This document shows positions 13,001 to 25,100 of a stretch of DNA of 64,000 nt, piece by piece. The translations under genes and the position numbers were made by a program. The notes under the pieces are model-generated. The model was not told the DNA's origin, made no database searches, and saw nothing but the letters and a program-made list of their open reading frames with translations. How positions within the stretch are numbered: the stretch's first letter is position 1; each line of letters begins with the position of its first letter. Source of the DNA: Pempheris klunzingeri (taxonomy: Eukaryota; Chordata; Actinopteri; Acropomatiformes; Pempheridae); contig NC_092019.1 in NCBI RefSeq assembly GCF_042242105.1, positions 21,938,828 to 22,002,827 on the forward strand, in the 5' to 3' direction.

Positions 13001-16000
13001 TCACAATATTCCTCTAACTTGCCTGCAGCTGCTTGCCGTGAAATGGCGACTTGCGGCTGCTGACTACTGACAGTAATGAGAGTATTCGATATTCTCTTCT
13101 AACTCTCTGCCAGAAAGCAAATGAGAACATTTTCTTAAATGTCAAGCTGTTTACCTTTTAACAGACCAGGAAGGATGATTAAAAGGCTATGATTTCTTTT
13201 GGTGACTGTGTCAATCAGGAGCAAGAGAAATTTAAATGTCATACATTAAATGTATAATTTTCAGTGTACTTACAGAGAACATTTATGCAATGCGCGTCAC
13301 TATCCTCCCCTGTACTGATGGCGTTGGTTGCGTTGCATGTGTAACATGCCTCATCTGCTCTTTGCACACTCTTCAAATAAAGAGTCTTTTCAACAGTTTT
13401 ATAGGACTTCCACTGTGAGCGCTCCATCTGTCTGTTGTCACTGTAGCGGTACCAGGAGTATCCCGTCGGGGCAGGATTGGCATCAGAGTCACAGGTGAAT
13501 GTGAGGGAGCGACCAAGTTTCACTTCTTTTGGACTGGGGGAAATATTTGACTTGCTTGGGCCGTCTGGAAGGAAATAACAGCTTTAAACTTTTCTATCGT
13601 GATACAGTCTGTGTATTTATTTCATTTTCTCTGTAACCATCACAAGGAGCTGTGAAACTTACATTGCACCGTAACCTCAAGGGCTGTTGATGTACCATCA
13701 CCTGCGGTGTTAAAGGCTCTACATGTGTAGGAGCCACTGTGCTGAGGCTGAATGATGTTGACAACATATGTCTTCCTGTTTTCCTGGATTTCTGCGTAGT
13801 CTTTCAACCAAACGTATCTGTGAGGTTGTGGGTTGCCTCTCTTCACATTACAGGTTAAAGTCATTTGATCTCCTTGTTTAATCACAGGAGTAGATGAGAT
13901 CGTTACCTCAACTTCAGGCGCATCTGAAACACATGATTTCTTTAGGTTAGTGATAATCCACTAAGAATCCTGTAAATAACATGAAAAAGATGAATGGAAA
14001 TTTCTTCCAAATACCACAGCAAGACCCTCAAAAAGGCACAGCAGTATTACAGCGGTTACAACCGCCGAGAAGCACAAACGCACCAAATCAAATGAATTCA
14101 AGTGAAAGCACAGGAAGTACTCACATGTAACATTGATAGTGAGTTTGTCTGTTTGTCCTTTCCCATGTATGTTTGTGGCTTCACAGTGGTACTCTCCACT
14201 CTGTGAATCAGTAATTGAGTTGATTGTCCATACAGCACCTGAGTGATTTTCCTCATCTTTAAACCAGGTGAAGGTGGGCTCAGGACGTCCTTTGGCAGAG
14301 CAAGTCAGGGTCACAGTCTGCCCTTCTATGACATTTGTATGGCTCGATTTGATCAATGTGTCTTTAGGAGTGTCTGTGTCAACAAATGCAATACAAGTAA
14401 GGAGAAGTCAGTCTACATACAGCAAGCAAGCGGATTGTTTGAGGACATTTAACATGCAGAAGGAAGGAGGCATAATGTATTTCAGTTTAATGGCAGTGAA
14501 GAGTTATCTAAAGTAGTCTAACATGTAGCCAGAGTGTGAGTGTAGTGTAGATTAACAATATAATTGCATGACTTTTTTCTGACATATAACTGTGAGTAAA
14601 AAATGTTAGAGAGCATAAAGAGCATAGAGAATGGTGCAGTTGTATCACGTGCCACTTTTCTGACCTTAAATGTTGTCAACAAATTAAGTAGCAGAAAGTA
14701 GACATTTAGTACAACATTTAAAAAAAAAAATCTTATTATCGCCCCTAAAAAGGACATGGCTGAGTAATTCTGCGTTCCAGTTCTGAACTTAAAACAAGAA
14801 GCACATAAATACATAAAAACGGTCCATTTATGAACTCACACTCAACAGTTACAGTGACATTGTGAATCAAATATGTGTCCTTGTTATCTTGTGTTTGGCA
14901 TGAAAACGTCCTCCCATCATCCTTCCAGGTCATCGTCAGACTGTCTGTGGTTCTCTTCCATGTTTCTTGTTTACGCTGTGTCGAGGGAAATCCTTCAATT
15001 TGCAGACGTGAAGGACATGATCTTAAAGTGGAGCATGTGAGTGTTATACTGCCAATTTCCTTCACAACAGGTGGTTTCTCAAACGTGATGGGGCATGGAT
15101 TTTCTGAAGATATGACAATGAGACAGTATCAGCAGAAATGTAATGGTGAATGTACAGAGTAGCAAGTGTTAGTAAGTTAGAATCAATACAATTATACTGT
15201 ATTAATTATTGAATAAACATTTTTATAGAGGAACTAATTTATACTTTTTCTGCTACAGACACTCTAAGCCTACATTCACATATGGCATTAGTTACTAAGG
15301 TGAACAACAAACTAAGGTGTCATAGCAATCACTACTTGATTTCCAATTCTCAACATATTGACTGAAAATGTTATTTTGATTCCTTATAAAATTACATTTG
15401 TAATTTGATTATGTGTATGACATTCTATCACAAAATCCAGACTTTATTCCTACTAATGGATTAATTTTTTTTTTAAATATTCATATTATTGAATCGTAAC
15501 TCAGCCTGGCCTCAAAACCAGCTTATCTCTCAATGTTTGCGGAACTCATTTTATCGCTATATATTTGTAGTATTCTCATCTTACCTGTAACTGTGAGGGT
15601 CGTGTTTTCAGTTGCCCATTTTGCAGAAGTGGTTTTTCCCACAAATCTGAAAGCATAGTTTCCGCTGTCACTTTTGTTCAGGTTGCAGATCAAAATACTG
15701 CACTCTGGCTTTGGGACTGAGGAGCTATATTTCCAACTTGAAGATGGAGAGCCTGTATATGTCACTCTGCCTGTATAGTCTGCACTAACAGGACGTTTTG
15801 CTTCATCTGTGCTATAAATGATGGTGGCAGAATAATAAGAAACATTCCAATTTGGATTCTTCATCCAAAACCAGTATGCACCAGCATCGTCAACATTAGA
15901 AGTGGCTTTGCATTTGATTTCAGCACAGGACCCCTCTTTAGCTGTCAGTTGACTGTCTTGTAGTGTGAAGAGTTTTGAATTGCCACTAGCAAAATCTGTG

Positions 16001-16148
16001 GGGGCGAAAAGACGCATGGAAAAGTAATGTAGCATACGTAATTTTAAAACAAATGTTAAAATATTCAAAACAAACATAGTGTATTAATATAATTCGTACT
16101 TTTTAGTACAGCCAGAAAAATCAACCACCTGACTGTCTGAGCAGTCAT
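7724..16148 (-). CDS. cd22: CD22 (Siglec-2), eight Ig domains with multi-ITIM tail
   Basis: Fifteen coding exons, 5' to 3': 16148-16100, 15995-15585, 15103-14840, 14373-14125, 13923-13663, 13564-13274, 12472-12188, 11762-11493, 10799-10536, 10373-10292, 9945-9871, 9683-9626, 8696-8602, 8277-8220 and 7987-7724. The model gives 991 residues: signal peptide, V-set, seven C2-set, transmembrane helix (about 786-807), long tail. The V domain has GSCAEIKC, PECSILI and the putative sialic-acid arginine R133 in NYAFR; the next domain has the Siglec cysteine in RSCP. Tail tyrosines: Y843 (SVYCTV), Y875 (LNYASL), Y895 (AVYAMV), Y913 (DYENV), Y942 (LNYSRV) and Y986 (TQYSDI). DYENV matches the Grb2 site of mammalian CD22, and the ITIMs are of the kind that recruit SHP-1, so a B-cell inhibitory role is likely. 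Mammalian CD22 has seven Ig domains; this has eight. The leader donor (GTACG) is weak and could be misplaced. An acceptor at 16175-16176 implies an upstream untranslated exon. Confidence 0.88.
7769..7828 (-). repeat. In-frame 12-bp minisatellite in the CD22 tail
   Basis: Five units of 12 bp (minus-strand unit like gacacgagcagc, with single changes) encode a run of Asp-Thr-Ser-Ser units between the YSRV and YSDI tyrosine motifs. Frame is kept. Such arrays are often length-polymorphic. Confidence 0.9.
8316..8553. mobile_element. MITE, Tc1/mariner-like, copy 1
   Basis: 238-bp element with terminal inverted repeats beginning CACTGTTGCCCATAAAGTTG and flanked by TA on both sides, as expected for Tc1/mariner target-site duplication. 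The right repeat has drifted. It has no transposase ORF. It lies in the CD22 intron between the exons at 8602-8696 and 8220-8277. A second copy is at 61731-61966. Confidence 0.85.
10024..10059. repeat. (CA)n microsatellite
   Basis: Perfect CA tract in the CD22 intron between the transmembrane exon (10292-10373) and the next tail exon (9871-9945). Confidence 0.95.
12777..12828 (+). repeat. Degenerate telomere-like (CCCTAA)n patch
   Basis: About 50 bases of CCCTAA-related units (ccctaac, ccctaacc, taaccctaaa) lie within the CD22 intron between exons 13274-13564 and 12188-12472. Units are imperfect, so this is an old or slipped interstitial telomeric-like sequence. Confidence 0.8.
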
Positions 16149-16174
16149 CTCTGTGGAGCACTAAAGCTTGATAT

Positions 16175-17609
16175 CTGAAACAAAAACACAAGATAGAAAA
16201 TGTATGTGCATGCATAAACATCATGGAATACCACACCATGGAATTTATTTATATTTTTATTTTAATCTATAGTAAACTCGAGTATATTATTTCAATGCTA
16301 ATCAGCTTGGCTCAAGATTGACTTTCTTCCTCTTTTTTTTTTCGTCTGTATGTTTTCTTCCTCATCTCAAGATAAAAGGAGGTTCCGCAGCATTGCAAAA
16401 ATATGCGTTCTCCCTTCTCAGACAACTTGCAGAATTTCTCATTTATTTTTAGTAAATATAAAAGACAGGGAAAGGCAAAATATTGAGGCTCAATGTCCTG
16501 TTGCAAACCTCAGTTGATGTAGTGATTGTGTCTCCACACAGCAGAACCCACAATTAACGTTTATCTCTCTTTATTTGCTTCATTACGGTGTAGAGTTCCG
16601 TTTCTTTTTTCTTTGATACCTAAAATATGATTTCAGCGGTTTGTTTAAAACACTTTTACCTGCTTTACCAGCCGTGCATTCAAAGTAGACCCGCAATACA
16701 CTACATACAATATAACATTATTTTTTTTATAGATTTGGTCATTTATTGTCCCAAAACCGAAACATTATGAACATGCCAAAAAAAATTAATACATCATTTT
16801 AAAGGCTCCATATACCGTATATATCACACAAAAGCCACTGCATACTTGTGAATACAACACGATAACTTTTTGCTGGGGAAAGTTAAATTCCAAATCACTA
16901 ACGACTGAATACATTTTCCCATACAACTGAAAATCTTATCCAGAAATCCAAACTTTACTTTCTCTGTGGACACAGATGTGTCACCACCTGGATGGCTGAG
17001 GTGAAGCTTCACAGGACAGAGACTGTTTGAGTCAAACGTAGGAAATGTTTCATACTGAAACATACATATGCTCGTTCTTACCTCAGTGGATCCACTTACT
17101 GCAGTCAGTAGCACACGGCAGCCCTCCTAAAGTAACACTAAGATTTAAAAAGGGAACAGTGACAGTTGACCCAAAAAAAGAATTTGCATACCCAACCATG
17201 CGAGCTGGGGAACACAATCTTTTATATTGCACTGATGAAGATGATGGAGATTTTCCTTCAACTTGTTTGCTACAGTATGCATGCGGTTCAAGTTCCTCTC
17301 ACTTCCTCTATTCAATGCTTTTGTTAATAGTGAAAGTCACAGTACAGGGGGGCAAAGTCTTTTAACATGCACAAAGCAGCTTGCAGTACTTGACTGACAG
17401 AGTACTTGATCTGATTTGCACAATGCATGATTGCATGGTACTTACAGCGTCCTTTAGAAGAGTCCTTCAGGCTCGTTTAAAAGAGTGAAAACATGTCAAA
17501 AGATTCTGATGTATTGTGCAAATAGTGTGTCTCTTATACTTCAAAACATAAAAGTAAAGGTGAATCACACTTTAACAGGAAACACTGCACAAAGAGAAAA
17601 CGTTTGACT
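16175..17609. other. CD22 5' flank and 3' side of the IRG-like gene
   Basis: No convincing coding exon. It should hold CD22 upstream untranslated sequence; a possible exon ends at 17082 on the minus strand before a GTAAGA donor. It also holds the 3' UTR of the IRG-like gene. A 106-residue plus-strand frame near 17045-17365 has no recognisable domain. Otherwise AT-rich. Confidence 0.4.
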
Positions 17610-18749
17610 TCACTTCCCCTCCCCAAGAGCAGCAGCCATTATCTTGTCAGCATCAGCCGCCATTTCATCGATGGCGCCGTTTAAGGCTTGCAGCATGGCA
17701 GCGAAGGAGCGGCTGGCAGACTTGGCATGTCTGGGCATCGCCATCTGAACCAGCTTGGATGAAACTGAGTTGAAGTCCTTTTCTGCCGCCTCCAGCCGTT
17801 TTTTCACTCCCCCTTTAGTGACCTCCACTGACAGCACACAAGTCCGCAGCCCTTTAAGTTTTGCGGGTTCCACGCCTCGCTGTCGGGCCAGACGCTCAAT
17901 CGATTCATCGTCCAGGCACAGAGATAATTGTACTTTGGTTAGAATCCGCACTCCTATACTTGAGTCCACCATGGAGGCCACAAGGGGAACAGGGATAGCC
18001 GACACCCCACCAGATAGCGAGGCAGCTGCCCATACCAGTGCTTTGAATGCCTCCTTTTTGTGAGAGATCAGGGTGGGGGTAAGCGCTGGTAGTGCAAAGA
18101 GAAGGGCGTGGGCTCGGATCTCTGGAAGGTCTCTTCCCATGTCATCCAACAGGCCTGGGAAGTCAAACTTTTCAAGGGTGGAGGGTCTTACCAGGTACAC
18201 TTTAGGCTGTGCCACACCCTCTGATTTCAGCACTTCCAGACTAGCTTTCTTCTTTTCTTCCAGGCTCTTTTCTGTGTCTTTTGCCGAAGCTAAGAGAAGA
18301 AAGTACACCGTTTCTCGCTGCACTGACCGGGCCTCCAGGAACACCGTCACACTGTTGGGGTGGGGTGTCTGTTGAAAAGTTATGAAGACGGCGTTGTAGC
18401 GGAGAAACTTATATCTATCCATGTATCCCTCTGGCTGAAACGGAGAGGTGGAGGGTACAGGTGGCAGATCCCACAGGCGAAAGTCAGGGTGCTTAGGGTT
18501 AGGGTAGCCTGCCACTTCCTCCGGGGCTACAGAGGATGGAGACGGAACTGTGCCATCGTCTCCGGGACCGAGCCCACGGAGGGAGTTTATGAAGGTGGCT
18601 TTCTCATCCACACGGTCCCCCAGGACGGCTAAGTTGATCCTGCTGATCAGGAGATCCTCCACTGCATCCTTGACATCTGATAACCTATTGCTCTCCATGG
18701 ACTCTTTGAGGGTGTCAAGGAGGTTTAGGCTTCTGAAAACATCAGCCAT
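17610..18749 (-). CDS. IRG-family quasi-GTPase, IRGQ-like
   Basis: Single coding exon, 379 residues. The start MADVFRSL at 18749 directly follows a good acceptor (tttcacag, ending at 18751), so an in-frame Met upstream at 18836 lies in the intron. The fold matches immunity-related GTPases: an N-terminal helix, a G-domain-like core (INLAVLGD... INSLRGLG, then WDLPPVPS, then KFDFPGLLDDMG) and a helical C-terminal half. The nucleotide-binding motifs are degraded: the P-loop GxxxxGKS reads GDRVDEKA (residues 44-51, with E in place of the second Gly and A in place of Ser), and the DLPG switch motif reads DLPP. It is therefore predicted not to bind or hydrolyse GTP normally, like the quasi-GTPase IRGQ. 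Mammalian IRGQ has been linked to autophagic quality control of MHC class I; a similar role here is only inference. It sits alone between CD22 and the Siglec A-D array. Confidence 0.85.
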   Translation of the reverse strand: MADVFRSLNLLDTLKESMESNRLSDVKDAVEDLLISRINLAVLGDRVDEKATFINSLRGLGPGDDGTVPSPSSVAPEEVAGYPNPKHPDFRLWDLPPVPSTSPFQPEGYMDRYKFLRYNAVFITFQQTPHPNSVTVFLEARSVQRETVYFLLLASAKDTEKSLEEKKKASLEVLKSEGVAQPKVYLVRPSTLEKFDFPGLLDDMGRDLPEIRAHALLFALPALTPTLISHKKEAFKALVWAAASLSGGVSAIPVPLVASMVDSSIGVRILTKVQLSLCLDDESIERLARQRGVEPAKLKGLRTCVLSVEVTKGGVKKRLEAAEKDFNSVSSKLVQMAMPRHAKSASRSFAAMLQALNGAIDEMAADADKIMAAALGEGK

Positions 18750-19021
18750 GTCTGTGAAAAGATAAATACTGCAATTGTTGAATAAAGAATATACCAGAAG
18801 GATCATATAGATACTTAGATGTACATTTGCAAACATAGCATTAAAACTGATCTACTTTACCATATTTGCAAGCGTGACAATAGACATGATGGGATCTAAT
18901 ATCAATAAAAATGAATTAAAGTGGCAGCTTTACAATAGAAACCTTGCACCATACTCCTAAAAAAAAACTCAAAGCAAATTGACCAATTAACCAATGACAT
19001 GGCATTACTCCACACACTCAC

Positions 19022-19113
19022 CTACTGAGGCAGCCCTGTGGTCGAAATATTTGTTCTCAGTCGACTGTCCTGCTGCTCTGCATTACAGACAGCGTCAGGT
19101 TGATCTATTTAAG
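19022..19113 (-). promoter_or_regulatory. Candidate first exon and TATA-like box of the IRG-like gene
   Basis: On the minus strand a strong donor (tcagtag then GTGAGTG, GT at 19021-19020) ends a short sequence with no long frame. A TATA-like ttaaataga lies about 30 bases upstream of a plausible transcription start (about 19104-19113). It fits the acceptor just before the IRG start codon. Inference only. Confidence 0.4.
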
Positions 19114-19119
19114 GTGTCT

Positions 19120-21550
19120 GTTCAGCTCGTAGAACATTCTAATCCTGTTAGCTCAGCCCTAATCCAAAATCACTCTCAGCATGCATACCGTGTACATACT
19201 GTATGTAAAGCTACTTGTGATCATGCATAAGCCTGCAGAAAGGCACACACATTCACAACCACACAAAACATTCCAACACGTTTTTAAATACAGCATAATT
19301 TATGGTGTATTAACATTTATTCTCAAAACAGTGTTTATTGTTATTACTGGTTTCATTATTATTGTCCTGTATCACTTAGGTAGAAGCACTCTTTAGAGGG
19401 GACAGTCACAGATACAGCAGGCAGTTTTCTGACGCTAAATTATGTATTTTCATTTTATTTGATAAAATAATAGTTGGGTTTTTTTTTCAGATATTGTATT
19501 TGACATAACTTAGAATATTTTGAGAAGAAGTAAGTTCACATTTTGCTATGATGGTTGTTTCTTACAGTATATTTTTTCTTCCTTATTCGGGGGGGGGGGT
19601 TCCTGTAGTCAGTAATCATGTTGGATGAGGGTTGAATTTATAGTAATAAATTACTATTTTCAAGTACCTTTGTATTAAATCTTTTTTACAGCATGTAATG
19701 TAACATTCAGGGTCGGAGATAAAAACCATAATCAAAAATAAAAGATTAAAAATATCTCATACCATGTCTCTTTTCAATGGATGTGGATCCAGATTATGCT
19801 AATGAGGAAAGGTTGCCTGATTTAGTCATAGCAAGTGATGACTGACTGGAAATCAAAACACAGACTCCAAGATCACTGATTCAAGTTGACTTAAAGTGAA
19901 AATATGGCCATTCCCTGATTGGCTAAATGTTTCCATATCTTTTGCAGAAGATGCAAACGAGGAGTCAATCACCTTTTTAACATCACTACACACATAATTA
20001 TAGCCATTTCTAGATTATGGTGATTAATTAGCTCATTAAACTAACAATCAAATTGCTCAACATGCAATTAACAGTCTAATCTCAGCAACATTACCGGGTT
20101 TCATATGGTCCATACAGGGGTTTCCATGTGACTGTACTTGGAAAGGCCTACTTTAATACTGATCCTTGTATTGTAGTCCACTACATTGGATCAATGAAGC
20201 ACTAAAAAATGCCATGACTCTCTATTTAGAAAAACATCATGTGTGACTATTTGCATATTCAAACTCAAGTAAAAAAAATATATATATATTTTCCCAAGAG
20301 AAACAGCTCGTGTCTTTGCACGTCAAACAGAGAGAGGTGCTGAGGCACTTCAGTTACTTTTTTAAGTTACTTTGAACTTAATGAGCACCACTGTTATCTA
20401 GACAAGAGAGGATGGCAAAAAGTCATCTGTATGGCAATGAAGTACTTTAAAAAATCTCTCTCTCCATGTTGCCTGTCTCTCTCCCTTTTCAACTGTCGGA
20501 TATAAACGCATGCATTTTATTCAGTAACCCTGTGCGAGACATCTGAAAAGCTTGATTTGCAAAAAGCACAATCAGCTATATGACCGATTCAGTTTCTTTT
20601 CCTGCTGGGTACATTTTGAGGCATTACCAATAAAGAAGAACAAGGTAATATCAATAAAGATTAGGGTGGTGTGTGAGAGTAATTATTTCTTTTTATATTA
20701 GAGGAACATGTGTTCAGATATTATTTTAGGCTCACATCCTCTTTCACTTTGATTTCCTGTCTGTTTGACCGCAGAAGAAAGAATTGAAAAAAAATGTTGT
20801 ATGTATATAATATGTACCAATATACAGTATATGTGAGTTCTTATCAAATACAAAGTAGTTAGGCTTCAATTCATTAATTTTAAAGATGATCCAGTGGGCA
20901 ATTATTGATTTAATTGTTAAAAATACTAAAATACTACTCATTTCCTCTGTAATGCTAATGGCTTTGTAGATTATCCAATACACTTATCAGATTTATCATT
21001 TCATCTTAATGCGCAGACATTCAAAAAGCATCAATCTTTTCATCTACTTCTCAGGAAGGACGTGATTAAGTGATTAGCCCAAAATGTCTAGCTACTGTTG
21101 CTGTATTGCTTTAATTTCTGGATCAGAAGTGTGTCAACGTACATCATCGTATTAAATAAAGACATTATAACTTTCAACACAAAAGACCCTTCTACGTACA
21201 GCGCCTTAATTGTAAAGAAACATCCTAAAAAGTTCTCTGTTCATTTAATGTCATTTCAGATCTCTGGTTTTCTTTGTAATTTCTGAAATAGCAATAATAT
21301 GTAAAGTAAAATGATAAGTTTAAATTGCAACATACAACAGTTAATGTAACACAATGCAGTGTTCATAAATCCTACTTTAGCATCATCGAAACCTGTCTGC
21401 AAGCTAAAAGTAACACTGCAGACAGATATACAAGTTACATTTACAGCTTTTTACCTTTTCTTTGGATGTTCTGAAGTCCTTTGAGTTTGCTTTGAAGCTC
21501 ACATAGCCCTTTGAGACCCGCAAGAAAAAATATATTGCAATATGATATTT
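19120..21550. other. Intergenic, nothing recognised
   Basis: AT-rich sequence with a short G run near 19588 and small TA runs near 20278. No exon-like frame with Ig, transmembrane or tail features on either strand, and no RNA gene seen. Confidence 0.5.
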
Positions 21551-21555
21551 ACATT

Positions 21556-21620
21556 TTTATTGCTTTTTACAGAATTTCAGTAACTCATCACAAATACTTT
21601 TTCTCAAAATGTTATTTATT
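21556..21620 (-). terminator. Candidate poly(A) signals of Siglec A
   Basis: AATAAA occurs on the minus strand at 21556-21561 and 21615-21620, about 560-620 bases after the stop of Siglec A at 22177. They are the nearest well-placed signals I noticed; use is unproven. Confidence 0.35.
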
Positions 21621-22176
21621 ATACATCAATCTTTTGAACAAAATCTTTTCTGCTTCACTCAGCGCTCTGTTTCCTCAAGTCTGGAAAAAAGCAAGTCATG
21701 AAAAAACATCCTCATAAGGAACAGAAACAATACATCTTTATACATCGCTGCCATGAAACATGTTTCTTGAAACTCTGTTGCGAAAAGACAGAAGATGAGC
21801 TCTGTTGGCCACGACTTCCTCTTGACAGGACAGAGGGACTCCAATAAACCGCTTGACTCAGACTCATGTCCCCCACACAGGAGGATAGATCACAGGGAGT
21901 CACAACTGTGTGTATTACTTACAGTGTAATTCAAATGACAGCTACTCCTTTTTTGGTCCCCAACACATTTGTCTACACACTAATAGAACAAACAATACAA
22001 CCCTCTGTACACTGCTGTAAAGCCGACAGTGCTGCTACAGAGCTGCTCCTGAAAATAACAGTGCCACGGTGGAAACAGAACACAGGACACATGACAGCAA
22101 GATCACACATCAATCGCATCACAGCAAGTTACAGAAGTGACTTTACAACTTAGCAACATCATCTTCAAATCTAACT

Positions 22177-25100
22177 CTAATCCATCACTTCCTTCACATT
22201 GGAATACAGCCCCACATCCTCACCCTCCTTCTCCTCTGCTATGCAAGGTGTTGTCTCTTCACCCTCCCCTACCTTCTCCTCCTCTTCCTCTTTGCCCTCT
22301 CCATCTGGGCTCTCTTCTGCTTTTTCTCTTTTGATTTCAGCGTACTCCGTCTCTGTGGTCTCTTGTGGCGTCCCTGCCTCTGCTTGACTCTTGCTTTTAA
22401 TGAGGGAGAAATCAAGTTTGGAGTACTCCACGTCGGATCTCCCCGCTGCCACGGCTCCTCCTCCCTCGGCCGCCTCTCGGTCGATGGCCTGATCATCTTC
22501 TGCGTGACCGGCGTCTATCTGTCGGGCAAAGTGCAGAAATGGTACGAGTCATTTAACAGCTGCTGCAATACCAAAAACTGGCAATGCTGATTAGATGACC
22601 ACCTGAAATGGCTCATTTCAGAATGAAAAAGCATCGATTCAGATAAAAACTCCTGCACTGCAGTTTAAAACACTGTCGTGTTCAGCACTACCATTAGGTG
22701 TCACAATAGCAAAGAGTCAAATCCTACACACGAGCACTTTAATGTATAGTATGACCAGCTGTGTGAATAAAAGTACCAATGGGTCCTCGTGACTTGTCAC
22801 CATATCCAGAGTCTCAGCCAGGTTTCCATGGGTCCTGTGTTTGTTTCTGAGGAGCAGTGGTTTTAAACGGCAACAAACATTAACATACAAATAACAAGCA
22901 AAGATTATTAATAACACACTTCAACAGACATGCTATACGATTTCATATGTTTTTTCTAGCATCCCTAATGAATTCGAAATTAACACTTAACATGAACAAA
23001 GTCTGGAATTTAGATAAACGTACAATGTCTCAGCAAAAAAAGACAACAAATGAGGTGTGAAGAATAAGAACCTCATAGTTTACCTGTGGCATTTCCTCAC
23101 CAAACAGCAAAAGACTGCAGAAAGAAGAATGCCAACCAAGAATGCAATTAGCATTTCCAGCCGTGTAACAATTCTTAACAATTTCATATTTCCACCTGGA
23201 ATCAAGAGGAACAAGTTGTTTAGAAAAAGAAAAAAGAAAATAGAATAGAATAGTGCATCGTGGATATCCTGTACAGTTTGGATACAGAGAGTGGTCAAAC
23301 TACAAAGGAGATTAGAGAAAAGAACATTTAAAGTGAGCTCTTACCTTCTTCTTCCACGTTTTTAATGGTGAAGTTTGTTTTTGCTTTACCCATGTCATTG
23401 CTGCTGACACACTCAACAACTGTGCCACTGCTGTGGTCCTTCACACTGAGGGTGATGGTGCTGGTGACTGTGTGCTTTGACACAGTGGCAGTGACAGAGT
23501 ACTCAGTGTGGTTCTCCAACAGCGGCCATCTGATGGTGGGTAAAGGAATCCCCTGACTGATGCACACACAGGTCAGGACCTCCGACGTACTTGTGCACCC
23601 AGAGCTGTCTAGGATCTTTGGATGTGCTGCAAAAAAGCAGAATCAAACATCACATGAAGCATTCTGTAAGTTGACAGAGGAGAATATGACAATAATTTTC
23701 CTTTATAAGGAGCCAGTCTACTTACAAGTCACATTCACGTTGACGGACACAGTCAGAGCCATGTCCAGGTGTTCCGCCATACAGATGTACTGTCCACTAT
23801 GTTCTGCTGTTGCATCAGTGATCAGAAGAGTGGTTGTTCCAGTATTTTTCTGCAGGTCGGTGTCAGGTCCACTGTGCGGATGTTTGACTTTTTTCCATAT
23901 TACAATAACTGGAGGGAAACTCTCTAAACTGCAGGTCAGATTAAGAGCATCACCTTCCTGAATAGCTGTAGTCCCAGTGATTTTAAGTTTCTTAACATCT
24001 AGGACGAAATGATACAAAGACGATATGTCAAAACACATATATGCTATGGAATGGTCAGTCAAAGCATGCTGTGACAGACCTCAGCTTCTTTGGGCATAGG
24101 AAGCAAGAGGAAGCACAAAATACTTTAGAAAACTTAAAAAATGCCGATGACTTTCTAGAAAACCCACATGGAGTCCAAAATGATACTACCTCCAACTCCT
24201 CACATATATTTCAGGGTGTGGAAGTTATTCAGGAGGACATTGACAGGCTCATTAAGGTTGTTCTCTGTTTCCCCAGAAGAAGAGGGAGGAAAATACTTCA
24301 GGACATTTTCTGTCTTAGATCATTTGTACAATGTACTCACATATCACTGCTACATCCACTTCCTTCTTCAGGGTGTTGGTCACATGTTTTACTGTGCACA
24401 CGTACAGCCCAGAATCTTCTGCTGCTACGTTAGAGATGGAGAAAGTGGCCGTTCCACTTTGTTCCTGCAGATCACTTAAAGTGTTGTTCTGCAGAAGAGT
24501 TTCTGTTCTATTTTGCAGGTTTCTGTCAGAAGACTTGGTCCATGTGAGAAGAGATGGAGGGAAACTTTCAACACTGCAGCTCAGATTCAGAGTCTCACCC
24601 TCCTTCACACTTGGATTCCCAGTGATATTAATTTTCTTCACATCTATGAGACAAAATAATATACCGTATCAAATACAGTGTTATAGGACAAAAGGTAAAG
24701 GTGAGAGTAAAGTACAGTCTACACTATACTCACAGGTCACATTCAGAGTCATCGTCTCCTCTGTAGTCGTGCTGCCTGTGAAGCCCACCTTACAGGTGAC
24801 CTCAGTGCCGTGGTGTTCAGCTGAAAGGTTAAAGGTCAAAGTTGAGCTGTGTCTCTGTGTGACAGCCGCCACATTGTCAGTCTTGACAGCGGTGATGTTT
24901 CCTGTGATGTGAGAGTCGTTCTCTCCTGCTTTTCTCCACGTCCAGGTGATTTTAGGAGCAGATCCAGAGCAGAGACCAGGAGCAGTGCAGGTCAGGGTGG
25001 TCTGCTGTCCCTCTGTCAGAGGAGGAATCATCACTGTGGGCCTCTGGCTCAGATCTCAGGGGAGAGCAGATATACAGTCGAAGGAATAATTAGGGTGGTG

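Noticed and set aside
17045-17365. A 106-residue plus-strand frame near the IRG-like gene.
   Set aside because: No recognisable domain, no splice context, and it overlaps the likely 3' UTR region of the IRG-like gene.
18750-18836. An upstream in-frame Met that would add 29 residues to the IRG-like protein.
   Set aside because: A clear splice acceptor lies immediately before the MADVFRSL start, so the upstream part is intron; its residues do not look like an IRG N-terminus.
24331-24912. A 193-residue plus-strand frame that recurs with the same length at 31604-32185, 39076-39657 and 47746-48327.
   Set aside because: It is the antisense of two C2 exons plus their shared intron. Its conservation follows from the near-identity of the duplicated DNA; it has no domain or signal of its own.
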